This document shows, piece after piece, positions 33,897 to 40,885 of a stretch of DNA of 64,000 nt (positions are counted from its first letter, which is position 1; each line of letters begins with the position of its first letter). Source of the DNA: Lentzea nigeriaca (lineage in GTDB: Bacteria; Actinomycetota; Actinomycetes; Mycobacteriales; Pseudonocardiaceae); NCBI RefSeq assembly GCF_016907955.1, contig NZ_JAFBCX010000010.1:230029-294028 (forward strand), written 5' to 3'. Below the pieces are notes generated by a model. That model was given only the letters and a program-made list of their open reading frames with translations, was not told where the DNA came from and searched no databases. A program made the translations under genes and the position numbers.

Positions 33897-34133
33897 TTGC
33901 GCTCAAGGATAGTCAGCCCGGTCGAATGGTTCGCGCCAATAACCGCCCGACGCGCTCGCCGGCGTTCGCGTCGCTGGGTGGTGCGCGCTCGGCCCGATGC
34001 CGACTGAACGGAGTGGAGGCGCTGCACCGCGTGACGGGCGGGGCGTTCGCCGCGGTGTCCGGTGTGCGCCGGATACCAAGTTGTGGGCGTTGCTCGGGAA
34101 AGCGTCGTGATGGTCCGTCCAGCGGCACCCAGG

Positions 34134-34158
34134 AATTGTCAGACCCCTCTCCGACAAC
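34134..34158 (+). promoter_or_regulatory. partial copy of the RecA-independent damage promoter
   Basis: AATTGTCAGACCCC (34134-34147) is identical to the start of the promoter at 34611. The -10 position (34153-34158) reads GACAAC and does not fit TAnnnT. The distance to the ATG (9 bases) is the same as in the second copy, so it looks like a weakened sister promoter. Confidence 0.45.
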
Positions 34159-34167
34159 GTCGCCGAT

Positions 34168-34632
34168 ATGGACCTCGACGTCTTCTGGGACCTGATCGAC
34201 CGCTCCGCTGCCATCACCTCTGACCAGCACGAACGAACCCAATGGCTGACGTCGCGGCTGGCGGGGCTGGGCCGGTCGGTGATCGGCGAGGTCGCCGCGT
34301 GTCCGGACGCGCCGGCGGTGCGGACGTTGCTGGCGGTCGGTGCCGAGACGTGGCCGGACAGCACGTGGCCGTTCTGGCCGGGGCGGGCGTGGGTGGCGCA
34401 CGACGCGTTCTTCACCGCGACGGGCCGGTCGCTGCACGACGCGTTGAGGGGGCTGGGTTGTCTGCGGGTGGGCGACGCGGGTCCGCTCACCGGTGCGGTG
34501 TGGGATCTGGACTCGCCGGTGGAGGCCGCCCAGCGGTTGCCTCGGCTGCGACAGCTCGCCATCGGACTGGAGGAGGGTGGCCTGACCAGGCACGATCGGT
34601 CGGCGCCGAAAATTGTCAGACCCCCTCGCTAG
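34168..34632 (+). CDS. DUF4240-type protein, copy 1
   Basis: The 154-residue protein begins MDLDVFWDLIDRSAAITSDQ, the usual opening of DUF4240 proteins. It continues HERTQWLTSRLAGLGRSVIG and ends in a Pro/Arg tail. Family function is unknown to me. The last residues are encoded by the promoter of the next copy, and the stop TAG is the first part of its -10 box. The ATG is 9 bases after a weak damage-type promoter, so the mRNA may be leaderless. Its middle (DSTWPFWPGRAWVAHDAFF) is divergent from copy 2. Confidence 0.78.
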   Translation: MDLDVFWDLIDRSAAITSDQHERTQWLTSRLAGLGRSVIGEVAACPDAPAVRTLLAVGAETWPDSTWPFWPGRAWVAHDAFFTATGRSLHDALRGLGCLRVGDAGPLTGAVWDLDSPVEAAQRLPRLRQLAIGLEEGGLTRHDRSAPKIVRPPR

Positions 34633-34635
34633 CGT
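34613..34635 (+). promoter_or_regulatory. RecA-independent (PafBC-type) DNA-damage promoter motif
   Basis: TTGTCAGAC (34613-34621), an 8-base gap and TAGCGT (34630-34635) fit the mycobacterial pattern tTGTCRgtg-N8-TAnnnT that depends on PafBC. The first ATG (34644) is 8 bases after the -10, consistent with a leaderless transcript starting at or next to the codon. Confidence 0.65.
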
Positions 34636-34643
34636 CTTGCGGC

Positions 34644-35194
34644 ATGGACCTGAACGCGTTCTGGGCCTGGTCGAGAGGTCGGCTGCGGAGACCTCCGGCC
34701 AGGACGAGAGGCTGGAGTGGCTTGTCGCCGCGCTGCCGTCGTCGCAGGCCGCGGAGTTCGCGCTGCGCCTTTCCGAGGTGCGGCGCCGGGTGGACACGTG
34801 GGCGCACTGGCACGCGGCTCATGTGATCTGCGGCGGGTGGTGCTCGGACGACGAGTTCTTCTACTTCCAGGCGTGGCTGGTGGGTCAGGGGCGGGCGGTG
34901 TTCGAGTCGGTGGTCTCGTCGCCGGACGCGCTGGCGGATCTGCCGCACGTCCGCAAGCTGGCGTCGCGTGGTGGCGTGCACGCGTGGGCGGATGCGGACT
35001 GGCCGGACTGGGAGGGTCTCGACTATGTGGCGGTCGAGGCGTTCGACGGTGATCTGGAGTCCGAGCTGGACTCACGCGGGCTGCAGGTCCTGGTGTCGCC
35101 GGAACCGGTCGGCGAGGCGTGGGACTTCGCGGATCCGGCGGAGGTCTCGGCGCGGATTCCGCGGCTGGGTGCGTTGTTCGGGAAGGTGGCGTGA
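34644..35194 (+). pseudogene. DUF4240 protein, copy 2, with a frameshift at codon 8-9
   Basis: The leaderless ATG at 34644 gives MDLNAFWAW and then leaves the DUF4240 frame. The correct continuation LVERSAAETSGQDERLEWLV is one base out of register, so one base is missing around 34668. Downstream the frame is intact to 35194 with a well-conserved family pattern (WAHWHAAHVICGGWCSDDEF, then FYFQAWLVGQG and EAWDFADPAEVSARIPRLGA). A TTG at 34613 in the good frame would place the start inside the promoter. Either the gene is broken or the base is a sequencing error. The next gene overlaps its stop (TGATG). Confidence 0.6.
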
Positions 35195-35520
35195 TGGACG
35201 TGCCCGTGGATGTGGTGCTGTGGCGGGCTCCCGGCCCGGCGTCCTCGGCGGAGGCGGCGGCGCGGTACGCGGAGCTGCGGGCGTCGCCGCTGGGGGCGTT
35301 CGATCCGGCGGTGGCGGCGTTCGTGCGTGAGCTGCGGCAGACCTCGCCTGATCCGGCGTCGCCGGTGTCGTGGAACGAGGCGCTGACGGTGGGATCGGAC
35401 GCGGTGATCGTGCATGTGGTGTGGCCGGGTCGCCGGCAGGTGCTGGAGCTGGTGGCGTTGCTCGCGGCCCGGCACGGCCTGGTGTGTTACGAGCCGGCAC
35501 GCCAGGTGGCGGTGTCCTGA
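35194..35520 (+). CDS. small hypothetical protein following the DUF4240 pair
   Basis: ATG 35194 overlaps the stop of the DUF4240 copy 2 by one base. The 108-residue product starts MDVPVDVVLWRAPGPASSAE and ends LLAARHGLVCYEPARQVAVS. The layout, with an initial VVLW strand and a late HGLVCY(D/E)P motif, resembles a small family often seen beside toxin/immunity-type genes; I cannot name it safely. Coupled translation suggests that it works with the DUF4240 proteins. Confidence 0.7.
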   Translation: MDVPVDVVLWRAPGPASSAEAAARYAELRASPLGAFDPAVAAFVRELRQTSPDPASPVSWNEALTVGSDAVIVHVVWPGRRQVLELVALLAARHGLVCYEPARQVAVS

Positions 35521-35549
35521 CGCGGCAACGCCTTTGTGTTTTCGGGCGT

Positions 35550-36010
35550 GGTGATCAGCCTGGCGTCCGTCTGCAGTGGCAACGGATGAGAGGAGACGGA
35601 GTCGACCAGTCCCAGCGCGACGTTGGACGATGGACACACCTCGAGCGGAACCGGCGCGGTCGCGACAAACCCGCGGGTGCGCGATCGTGAGCCGGAGTGA
35701 TTTCCTGCGGGTGCGCGACCGACCGCTTTCTGGGGTGATCCACGATCACACGGCAGTCGCTGCCGTGGGCGGTCTGTCCTGCGGCGAGCCCGGTCAACAC
35801 CGAGGGGCATGTCCGGATCACCGAGCCGTTCTCCGTGCGCAGCCGCGGTGAACGTGACCTCGGTGTGGCGGGTCCCCTGCGCTGCTTCCTCGGCGCAGAA
35901 CTCGCAAGCCAATCCGGCTGAAGTCCTCGGCTCGCCGCAGGCAGTCCCGCACCGCACCCTCGTGCGCTGTGAACTGCTCGACGCCCTCGAACGGCCCGGC
36001 ATGCGCCGAC
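35550..36010 (-). pseudogene. decayed adenosine deaminase-like gene
   Basis: Pieces of an adenosine/adenine deaminase are readable in order on the minus strand but in different frames. They are GPFEGVEQFTAHEGAVRDCL (about 36000-35940), CEFCAEEAAQGTRHTEVTFT then AAAHGERLGDPDMPL (about 35910-35800), GLAAGQTAHGSDCRVIVDH (about 35795-35735) and PLEVCPSSNVALGLV then SHPLP (about 35650-35580). The metal-binding N-terminal HxH, the central His/Glu region and the C-terminal Asp pair are missing, so about half the gene has been lost. No intact start is present. Confidence 0.75.
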
Positions 36011-36075
36011 CACCTCGGTCCCGTGGTGGTCGGCGAGCCCGGTCCGTTTGATCACACGGCTGGGTCGGCCAGGTT

Positions 36076-36342
36076 CTACAGGTCAGCCCAGACGAAGTAC
36101 TGGTTGCTGTCCGCTTCCAGCAGGCAGCCGGTCTTCCAGCCGTACGCCTGCTGGTAGTCGGCCGCCGTCCGGTAGCAGTCCTGCCGGCCTTCCTCGTTGC
36201 CGGGGAACGGCCCGTCGACGACTCGCCAGGTCAGGATGGACACGTCGTCGTTGCCGGCGGCGGACGCGGTGGCCGCCGTGCCCAGCGCCGTGAGCGCGGC
36301 GAGCGTGATCGCCGCAGCGGACACCATCTTCGCGAACTTCAT
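36076..36342 (-). CDS. small secreted protein
   Basis: The 88-residue product has a clear signal peptide (MKFAKMVSAAAITLAALTAL) with an ASA-type cleavage near residue 28. The mature peptide is about 60 residues, with two Cys and several Trp/Tyr (DCYRTAADYQQAYGWKTGCL). The ATG at 36342 follows GGGGGAG. A role outside the cell is inferred from the signal; no family is recognised. It sits between the deaminase relic and a plus-strand DUF4180 gene. Confidence 0.8.
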   Translation of the reverse strand: MKFAKMVSAAAITLAALTALGTAATASAAGNDDVSILTWRVVDGPFPGNEEGRQDCYRTAADYQQAYGWKTGCLLEADSNQYFVWADL

Positions 36343-36402
36343 GTCTCCCCCAGAGACTCGGCTGCTTGTTCGATCACGAACGCTACCGCCGCGACCACTT
36401 CG

Positions 36403-36420
36403 AGGTGATCAAGGTGATCA
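36403..36420. repeat. direct repeat AGGTGATCA x2
   Basis: Two adjoining copies of AGGTGATCA lie in the gap between the small secreted protein gene and the DUF4180 gene. They could be a tandem regulator half-site, but no matching regulator is adjacent. Confidence 0.3.
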
Positions 36421-36494
36421 CGCAGTTGCTCACGGTGAGGAGGGTGTGGAATTGACCGCGACAGCGGGCATGGGGCGCGGCTAGGTTCCGGGTC

Positions 36495-36866
36495 ATGCCT
36501 GATGTTGTGCAGACGCGCCATGGCGCGACGGTCCTGATGTGCGCGCCGGACGGGCCGCCGATCGCCGACGAACAGTCCGCTGTGGACCTGATCGGCACGT
36601 TGTGGGGCAAGGACGTGCAGTGGCTGGTGTTGCCGGTGGCGCGGTTGACCGAGGACTTCTTCTGGTTGCGCACGCGAGTGGCGGGTGCGGTGGTGCAGAA
36701 GCTGCAGCAGTACGGGTATCGGCTCGTGGTGGTCGGGGACATCTCCGCGCACGTGGCGGAGAGCACGGCACTGCGGGACTTCGTGCACGAGTCGAACAAG
36801 GGGCGGCAGCTGTGGTTCGTCTCGGATGAGGCGGAGCTGGACGCGCGGCTGAGCGCTGCGGCCTGA
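36495..36866 (+). CDS. DUF4180 domain protein
   Basis: The 123-residue protein has the DUF4180 pattern: ADEQSAVDLIGTLWGKDVQW near residues 24-43, LPVARLTEDFFWLRTRVAGA, and LQQYGYRLVVVGDISAHVAE followed by ALRDFVHESNKG. The fold resembles STAS/anti-sigma-antagonist-like proteins, but its function is not established. The gap in front (36343-36494) contains two head-to-tail copies of AGGTGATCA (36403-36420) that could be a regulator site. Confidence 0.88.
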   Translation: MPDVVQTRHGATVLMCAPDGPPIADEQSAVDLIGTLWGKDVQWLVLPVARLTEDFFWLRTRVAGAVVQKLQQYGYRLVVVGDISAHVAESTALRDFVHESNKGRQLWFVSDEAELDARLSAAA

Positions 36867-36913
36867 CCAGAACGCGCTATTGCCAGCAAGTTGCAGTAGG
36901 TAGGCTCGCGGGC

Positions 36914-37960
36914 ATGACGATCCTGCGTTCCCTGTCGAACCACTCGGGCCCGCGCCGGTCCCCGCACGAGGTTCTGCGTCGTCTCGCCGAGCGGATCGGA
37001 CCGGACGTCGAGCCCGGCGGCCCGGTGCGGGAGCTGGAGGAACGGGTCGCGGACCTGCTGGGCAAGCAGAAGGCGTTGTTCTTCCCGTCGGGGACGATGG
37101 CGCAGCAGACGGCGCTGCGGGTGCACGCGGAGCGGACGGGGCGGCACGCGTTCGCGGGGCATCCGCAGACGCATCTGCACGTATGGGAGAACCAGGGTTA
37201 CAGCGCGGTGCACGGCCTGCGGTTCCATCCGGCCGGCGATCGCAACGAGTTGCTCGGCCTCGACGACCTCAAGGCTGTACATGAACCGCTCGCGGCGGTC
37301 GTGATCGAGCTGCCGCAGCGCGACATCGGCGGGCAGTTGCCGGAGTTCGAGGACCTCGCGGCGCAGACCCGGTGGGCCAGGGAGAACGGCGCGGCGGCGC
37401 ATTGTGACGGCGCGCGGATCTGGGAGGCGCAGACCGGTTACGACGCGACGCTTCCCGAGATCGCGGCGTTGTTCGACACGGTCTACGTGTCGCTCTACAA
37501 AGGACTCGAAGGCACGAGGGGTGCGGTGCTGGCCGGGGACGAGGCGGTGATCGGGCACGCGGCGGTGTGGCGGCGCCGGCTGGGCGGGGCGATCGTGGAC
37601 GCGTGGCCGTTGGCGGCGATCGCGTTGATGGGCATGGACGAGACGCTGCCGCGGATGGCGGAGTTCCGGCGGCATGCCCAGGCTCTGGCGGAGGCGATCA
37701 ACGCCGACGGGTTCGCGCACACGGTTCCGGAGGTGCCGCGGACTCCCGTGTTCCACGTCCATCTGCCGATGGGGCGGCACGACGCGCAGCGGGCCGCGCG
37801 GAGGCTGGCGGAGGACACCGGGATCAAGCTGTTCCTGTACGCGCGGTCGAACCCGGATCCGCGCCGGTGCAGTTTCGAGGTCAGCGTGGGGATCAGCGCG
37901 CTGGAGTTCACGCCGCGCGAGGTGGCGGAGTTGGTCAGAGGGCTGCCGTCACGGAGGTGA
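36914..37960 (+). CDS. threonine aldolase-like PLP enzyme (beta-eliminating lyase family)
   Basis: The 348-residue protein resembles L-threonine aldolases and related fold type I lyases: EERVADLLGKQKALFFPSGT near residues 42-61, HCDGARIWEA with the PLP-binding Asp, and VYVSLYKGLEGTRGAVLAG with the PLP Lys around residue 196. It should cleave beta-hydroxy amino acids such as threonine to glycine and aldehyde. The ATG at 36914 is 47 bases after the DUF4180 gene, so the two may share a transcript. Confidence 0.88.
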   Translation: MTILRSLSNHSGPRRSPHEVLRRLAERIGPDVEPGGPVRELEERVADLLGKQKALFFPSGTMAQQTALRVHAERTGRHAFAGHPQTHLHVWENQGYSAVHGLRFHPAGDRNELLGLDDLKAVHEPLAAVVIELPQRDIGGQLPEFEDLAAQTRWARENGAAAHCDGARIWEAQTGYDATLPEIAALFDTVYVSLYKGLEGTRGAVLAGDEAVIGHAAVWRRRLGGAIVDAWPLAAIALMGMDETLPRMAEFRRHAQALAEAINADGFAHTVPEVPRTPVFHVHLPMGRHDAQRAARRLAEDTGIKLFLYARSNPDPRRCSFEVSVGISALEFTPREVAELVRGLPSRR

Positions 37961-38320
37961 GCGCGGTGGGCTACCCGTTCGGACCTGCGGATTTGTGACC
38001 CAGCTCTCAGTTTGGGCGGTTAACTCTAAACAAGATCCCCTCCGGTAGAGCCGCACCATTCGGAGCAGCCCGCTAGGCCGTCGGCACGGTCGAACCCGAA
38101 CGTTTCCGTTGTGTTTCCACGCTGGTTGAGCTGCTCTTTTGTTCCACCATCCGGGCAAAAACCGCTCTCCTGACCAGCGCAGCTGCCCAATTCGTGAAGC
38201 AATCTCGGATTCTGGGAGTGGCTCGTCCCATGCACCCAGAGCAATACGATCACCACGCCCGGTCATCGAGACGAAGGTCGGGCTGTTCCACGGTGGTCGA
38301 CCCGGCACCCCTGTAACGCC
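37961..38320. other. intergenic stretch with no supported gene
   Basis: No frame with a start, ribosome binding site and coding-like composition is seen in these 360 bases on either strand. Base composition is somewhat less GC-rich than the genes around it (for instance near 38020-38040 and 38120-38160). It probably holds the promoter of the secreted protease. Confidence 0.5.
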
Positions 38321-38334
38321 GGAGCGATCGCTCC
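38321..38334. promoter_or_regulatory. 14-bp perfect palindrome before the M4 protease gene
   Basis: GGAGCGATCGCTCC is fully symmetric and lies 24 bases before the start codon. A related half, GGAGCG, recurs just before the ATG. It may be an operator or form a small hairpin in the leader. Confidence 0.45.
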
Positions 38335-38358
38335 CTGCACCGGAACAAGGAGCGTTCC

Positions 38359-39885
38359 ATGAAACGCAAAACCCTGGGCATCACCACCGCCCTGATGTCC
38401 GCGGCGGCCCTGGCCTCCGCGGGCACGCTCGGCGCCAACGCGGCGCCGCAGCCGGTGAACCCGTTGCTGGCCAAGCAGGAAGCACTGCACGCGGCGGCCG
38501 AGCAGGCGGGGATGATCTCCTCCGCCCTCGGTCTGTCCGGCGGCGAGCGGCTCGTCCCGCGCGACGTCGTGCGCGACGCCGACGGCACGCACCACCTCCG
38601 GTTCGACCGGACGCTCAACGGCCTCAAGGTCATCGGCGGCGACGTGGTCGTCGTGCAGAAGGCAGGCCAGGTCACCGGGGTCACGAAGGCGACAGAGGCC
38701 TCCCTCGCCGGCCTCGACACCGCAGCGCCCGCCGCCGCCCGTTCCGATGCGAAGCTCGTGGTGTTCGCTCTCGACCACGCGCCCGTGCTGGCGTGGGAGT
38801 CGGTCACGCGCAGCGTGAAGGAGGACCAGACGCCGAGCGAGCTGCACACCTTCACCGACGCCAAGACCGGTGAGACGCTGCTGGCTTACGACGACATCCA
38901 CGTCGCGGAGGGCACCGGCCAGTCCACCTACACCGGCACGGTGTCGCTGAACACGACCCAGTCGGGCAGCACGTTCCAGCTCAAGGACCCGGCGCGCGGC
39001 AACCAGGCCGTGAACAACCTCAACAACGGCTCCGGCACCGGCACGTTGTTCACCGACACCGACAACAAGTGGGGCAACGGCACCTACACCGACAAGGCCA
39101 CCGCGGGCGTCGACGCCGCCTACGGCGCCGCCGAGACGTGGGACTACTACAAGAACGTCCACGGCCGCAACGGCATCAAGAACAACGGCGTGGGCGCGCT
39201 GAGCAAGGTCCACTACGGCAACAACTACGTCAACGCCTTCTGGTCGGACTCCTGCTTCTGCATGACCTACGGCGACGGCGCGCAGAACCAGAACCCGCTG
39301 ACGTCGATCGACGTCGCGGCGCACGAGATGTCGCACGGCGTCACCTCCGCGACCGCCGGCCTGGTCTACTCCGGCGAGTCCGGCGGCCTCAACGAGGCCA
39401 CCAGCGACATCTTCGGCTCCACCACGGAGTTCTACGCCGCCAACAGCTCCGACGTCGGTGACTACCTGATCGGCGAGAAGATCAACATTCGGGGCGACGG
39501 CAAGCCGTTGCGCTACATGGACAAGCCCTCCAAGGACGGCCGCAGCCTCGACTACTGGTCCTCCAGCGCCGGCAGCGTCGACGTGCACTACTCCTCGGGC
39601 ATCGCCAACCACTTCTTCTACCTGCTGTCCGAGGGCAGCGGCCAGAAGACGATCAACGGCGTCACCTACGACTCCCCCACCGTCGACAACCAGCCCGTCA
39701 CCGGCATCGGCCGCGCCAAGGCCGAGAAGATCTGGTACCGCGCGCTGACCACGAAGTTCACCTCCAGCACCAAGTATGCCGCCGCCCGCACCGGCACCCT
39801 GGCCGCCGCGGCCGACCTCTACGGCGCCTCGTCTCCGGAGTACGCGGCGGTCGACCGTGCCTGGGCCGCGGTGAACGTCAAGTAA
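38359..39885 (+). CDS. secreted thermolysin-like M4 metalloprotease
   Basis: The 508-residue precursor has a signal peptide (MKRKTLGITTALMSAAALAS), a propeptide with FTP/PepSY-type features (about 30-190) and an M4 catalytic domain. The zinc site is HEMSH (322-326) with Glu345 in GGLNEATSD. The proton-donor His is probably in HYSSGIANHFFYLL. It is exported, self-activated and digests proteins outside the cell. A GGAG site precedes the ATG. A strong terminator follows at 39905. Confidence 0.95.
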   Translation: MKRKTLGITTALMSAAALASAGTLGANAAPQPVNPLLAKQEALHAAAEQAGMISSALGLSGGERLVPRDVVRDADGTHHLRFDRTLNGLKVIGGDVVVVQKAGQVTGVTKATEASLAGLDTAAPAAARSDAKLVVFALDHAPVLAWESVTRSVKEDQTPSELHTFTDAKTGETLLAYDDIHVAEGTGQSTYTGTVSLNTTQSGSTFQLKDPARGNQAVNNLNNGSGTGTLFTDTDNKWGNGTYTDKATAGVDAAYGAAETWDYYKNVHGRNGIKNNGVGALSKVHYGNNYVNAFWSDSCFCMTYGDGAQNQNPLTSIDVAAHEMSHGVTSATAGLVYSGESGGLNEATSDIFGSTTEFYAANSSDVGDYLIGEKINIRGDGKPLRYMDKPSKDGRSLDYWSSSAGSVDVHYSSGIANHFFYLLSEGSGQKTINGVTYDSPTVDNQPVTGIGRAKAEKIWYRALTTKFTSSTKYAAARTGTLAAAADLYGASSPEYAAVDRAWAAVNVK

Positions 39886-39904
39886 GGACCCGCCACAGAG
39901 AAGA

Positions 39905-39944
39905 CCGGGGTCCGGACCGCACCCCTGCACGGTCCGGGCCCCGG
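39905..39944. terminator. strong bidirectional hairpin terminator
   Basis: CCGGGGTCCGGACC (39905-39918) pairs with GGTCCGGGCCCCGG (39931-39944) with one mismatch in 14 bp. It lies between the convergent protease and SnoaL-like genes. Confidence 0.85.
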
Positions 39945-39950
39945 CACGTG

Positions 39951-40400
39951 TCACGGCTCCAGATCAGTCGCGGCGAGAAACGACCCGTCCATGTAGAACG
40001 GCACGGACTGGTGCTCGTGCGCCACCAGCCACCGCCCCTCGCACCGCCGCAACCCCACGGTGATCCGCATCCACAACGAGAACCCCTCCGGATAACCGAC
40101 CGGCACCGCCGCCATCCGCGCCAGCCCGTGCACGAACGCCACGTCACCGGACACCGCCACCACCAGGTCGCGGTGCTCGACCGTGATCGGCCCGGCGAAC
40201 CCCGCCATCCACCCCGCGAGCGCCTCCGGATCACGCGCGTCCAGACCGGTGTTGCGCAGCGGCGGAGCCAGCGTGAACGTCACCGCGTCGGCGGCGAAAC
40301 GCGCCACGATCCGCGCGGGATCCCGCAGCCGCATGCCGTCCTCGAGCTCGGTGAACAACGCCCGGATCTCCGCCTCGTCCCGCACCAGTGTGTGAGTCAT
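39951..40400 (-). CDS. SnoaL-like/DUF4440-type NTF2-fold protein
   Basis: The 149-residue protein starts MTHTLVRDEAEIRALFTELE at ATG 40400, after a GGAGG site; extra residues encoded upstream are not part of the family. It matches NTF2-fold proteins of the SgcJ/EcaC type (ARIVARFAADAVTFTLAPPL, then CEGRWLVAHEHQSVPFYMDG). These bind small molecules or act as isomerase-like enzymes; the substrate is unknown. It is divergent from the DGPF/ECF42 pair and may belong to that group. Confidence 0.87.
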   Translation of the reverse strand: MTHTLVRDEAEIRALFTELEDGMRLRDPARIVARFAADAVTFTLAPPLRNTGLDARDPEALAGWMAGFAGPITVEHRDLVVAVSGDVAFVHGLARMAAVPVGYPEGFSLWMRITVGLRRCEGRWLVAHEHQSVPFYMDGSFLAATDLEP

Positions 40401-40513
40401 CCGCAAACCTCCGTCGAATCGCCTGACACACCGGTGTCGAGACACGGCCCGCGGCCTCGACATGGCGGTGAGAAGATTTTTGGCGCCAGCGCGCCAGGAA
40501 GCGGAGGCCGGAA

Positions 40514-40885
40514 GTGAAGTACCTGATCCTGATCTACAGCAACCCGAAGTCGCGGGCCGCGTGGGAGAAGCTGACCGACGAGCAGCAGATGCAGTTCGGG
40601 CAGGCGCACTACGACCTCACCGACAAGCTGCGCGCGTCCGGCGAGCTGGTCGTCAGCGAAGGGCTCGCCGGGCCCGAGACCGGCAAGGGCGTGAGCATCA
40701 AGGACGGCGAGGTCGTGGTCACCGACGGACCGTTCGCCGAGGCCAAGGAGTACCTGGCCGGGTTCTACCTCGTCGAGGCCGACACCATCGACCAGGTCAT
40801 CGCCCACGCGGCGACCCTGCCCGACGCGCACAACGACGGCATCGAGATCCGCCCCATCTTCGACATGAGCATGCTGGACCTGTGA
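40514..40885 (+). CDS. DGPF/YCII-domain protein partner of the ECF42 sigma factor
   Basis: The 123-residue protein starts MKYLILIYSNPKSRAAWEKL and contains VVVTDGPFAEAKEYLAGFYL, the DGPF motif of the YCII-related family. In many bacteria these proteins are encoded next to ECF42 sigma factors and are thought to be part of the same response. Its stop overlaps the sigma gene start (GTGA). The ATG at 40514 has an AGGAAG-like site upstream. Confidence 0.93.
   Translation: MKYLILIYSNPKSRAAWEKLTDEQQMQFGQAHYDLTDKLRASGELVVSEGLAGPETGKGVSIKDGEVVVTDGPFAEAKEYLAGFYLVEADTIDQVIAHAATLPDAHNDGIEIRPIFDMSMLDL

Noticed and set aside
31197..34007. Very long plus-strand open frame opposite hrpA
   Set aside because: It is antisense to a complete, motif-rich HrpA gene. 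The product is a low-complexity Leu/Gly/Asp/Val-rich sequence without any domain, as expected from high-GC complementary strands.
34613..34643. TTG start for the second DUF4240 gene
   Set aside because: It lies inside the promoter motif itself, and the residues before LVERSA do not match the family; a frameshift after ATG 34644 explains the data better.
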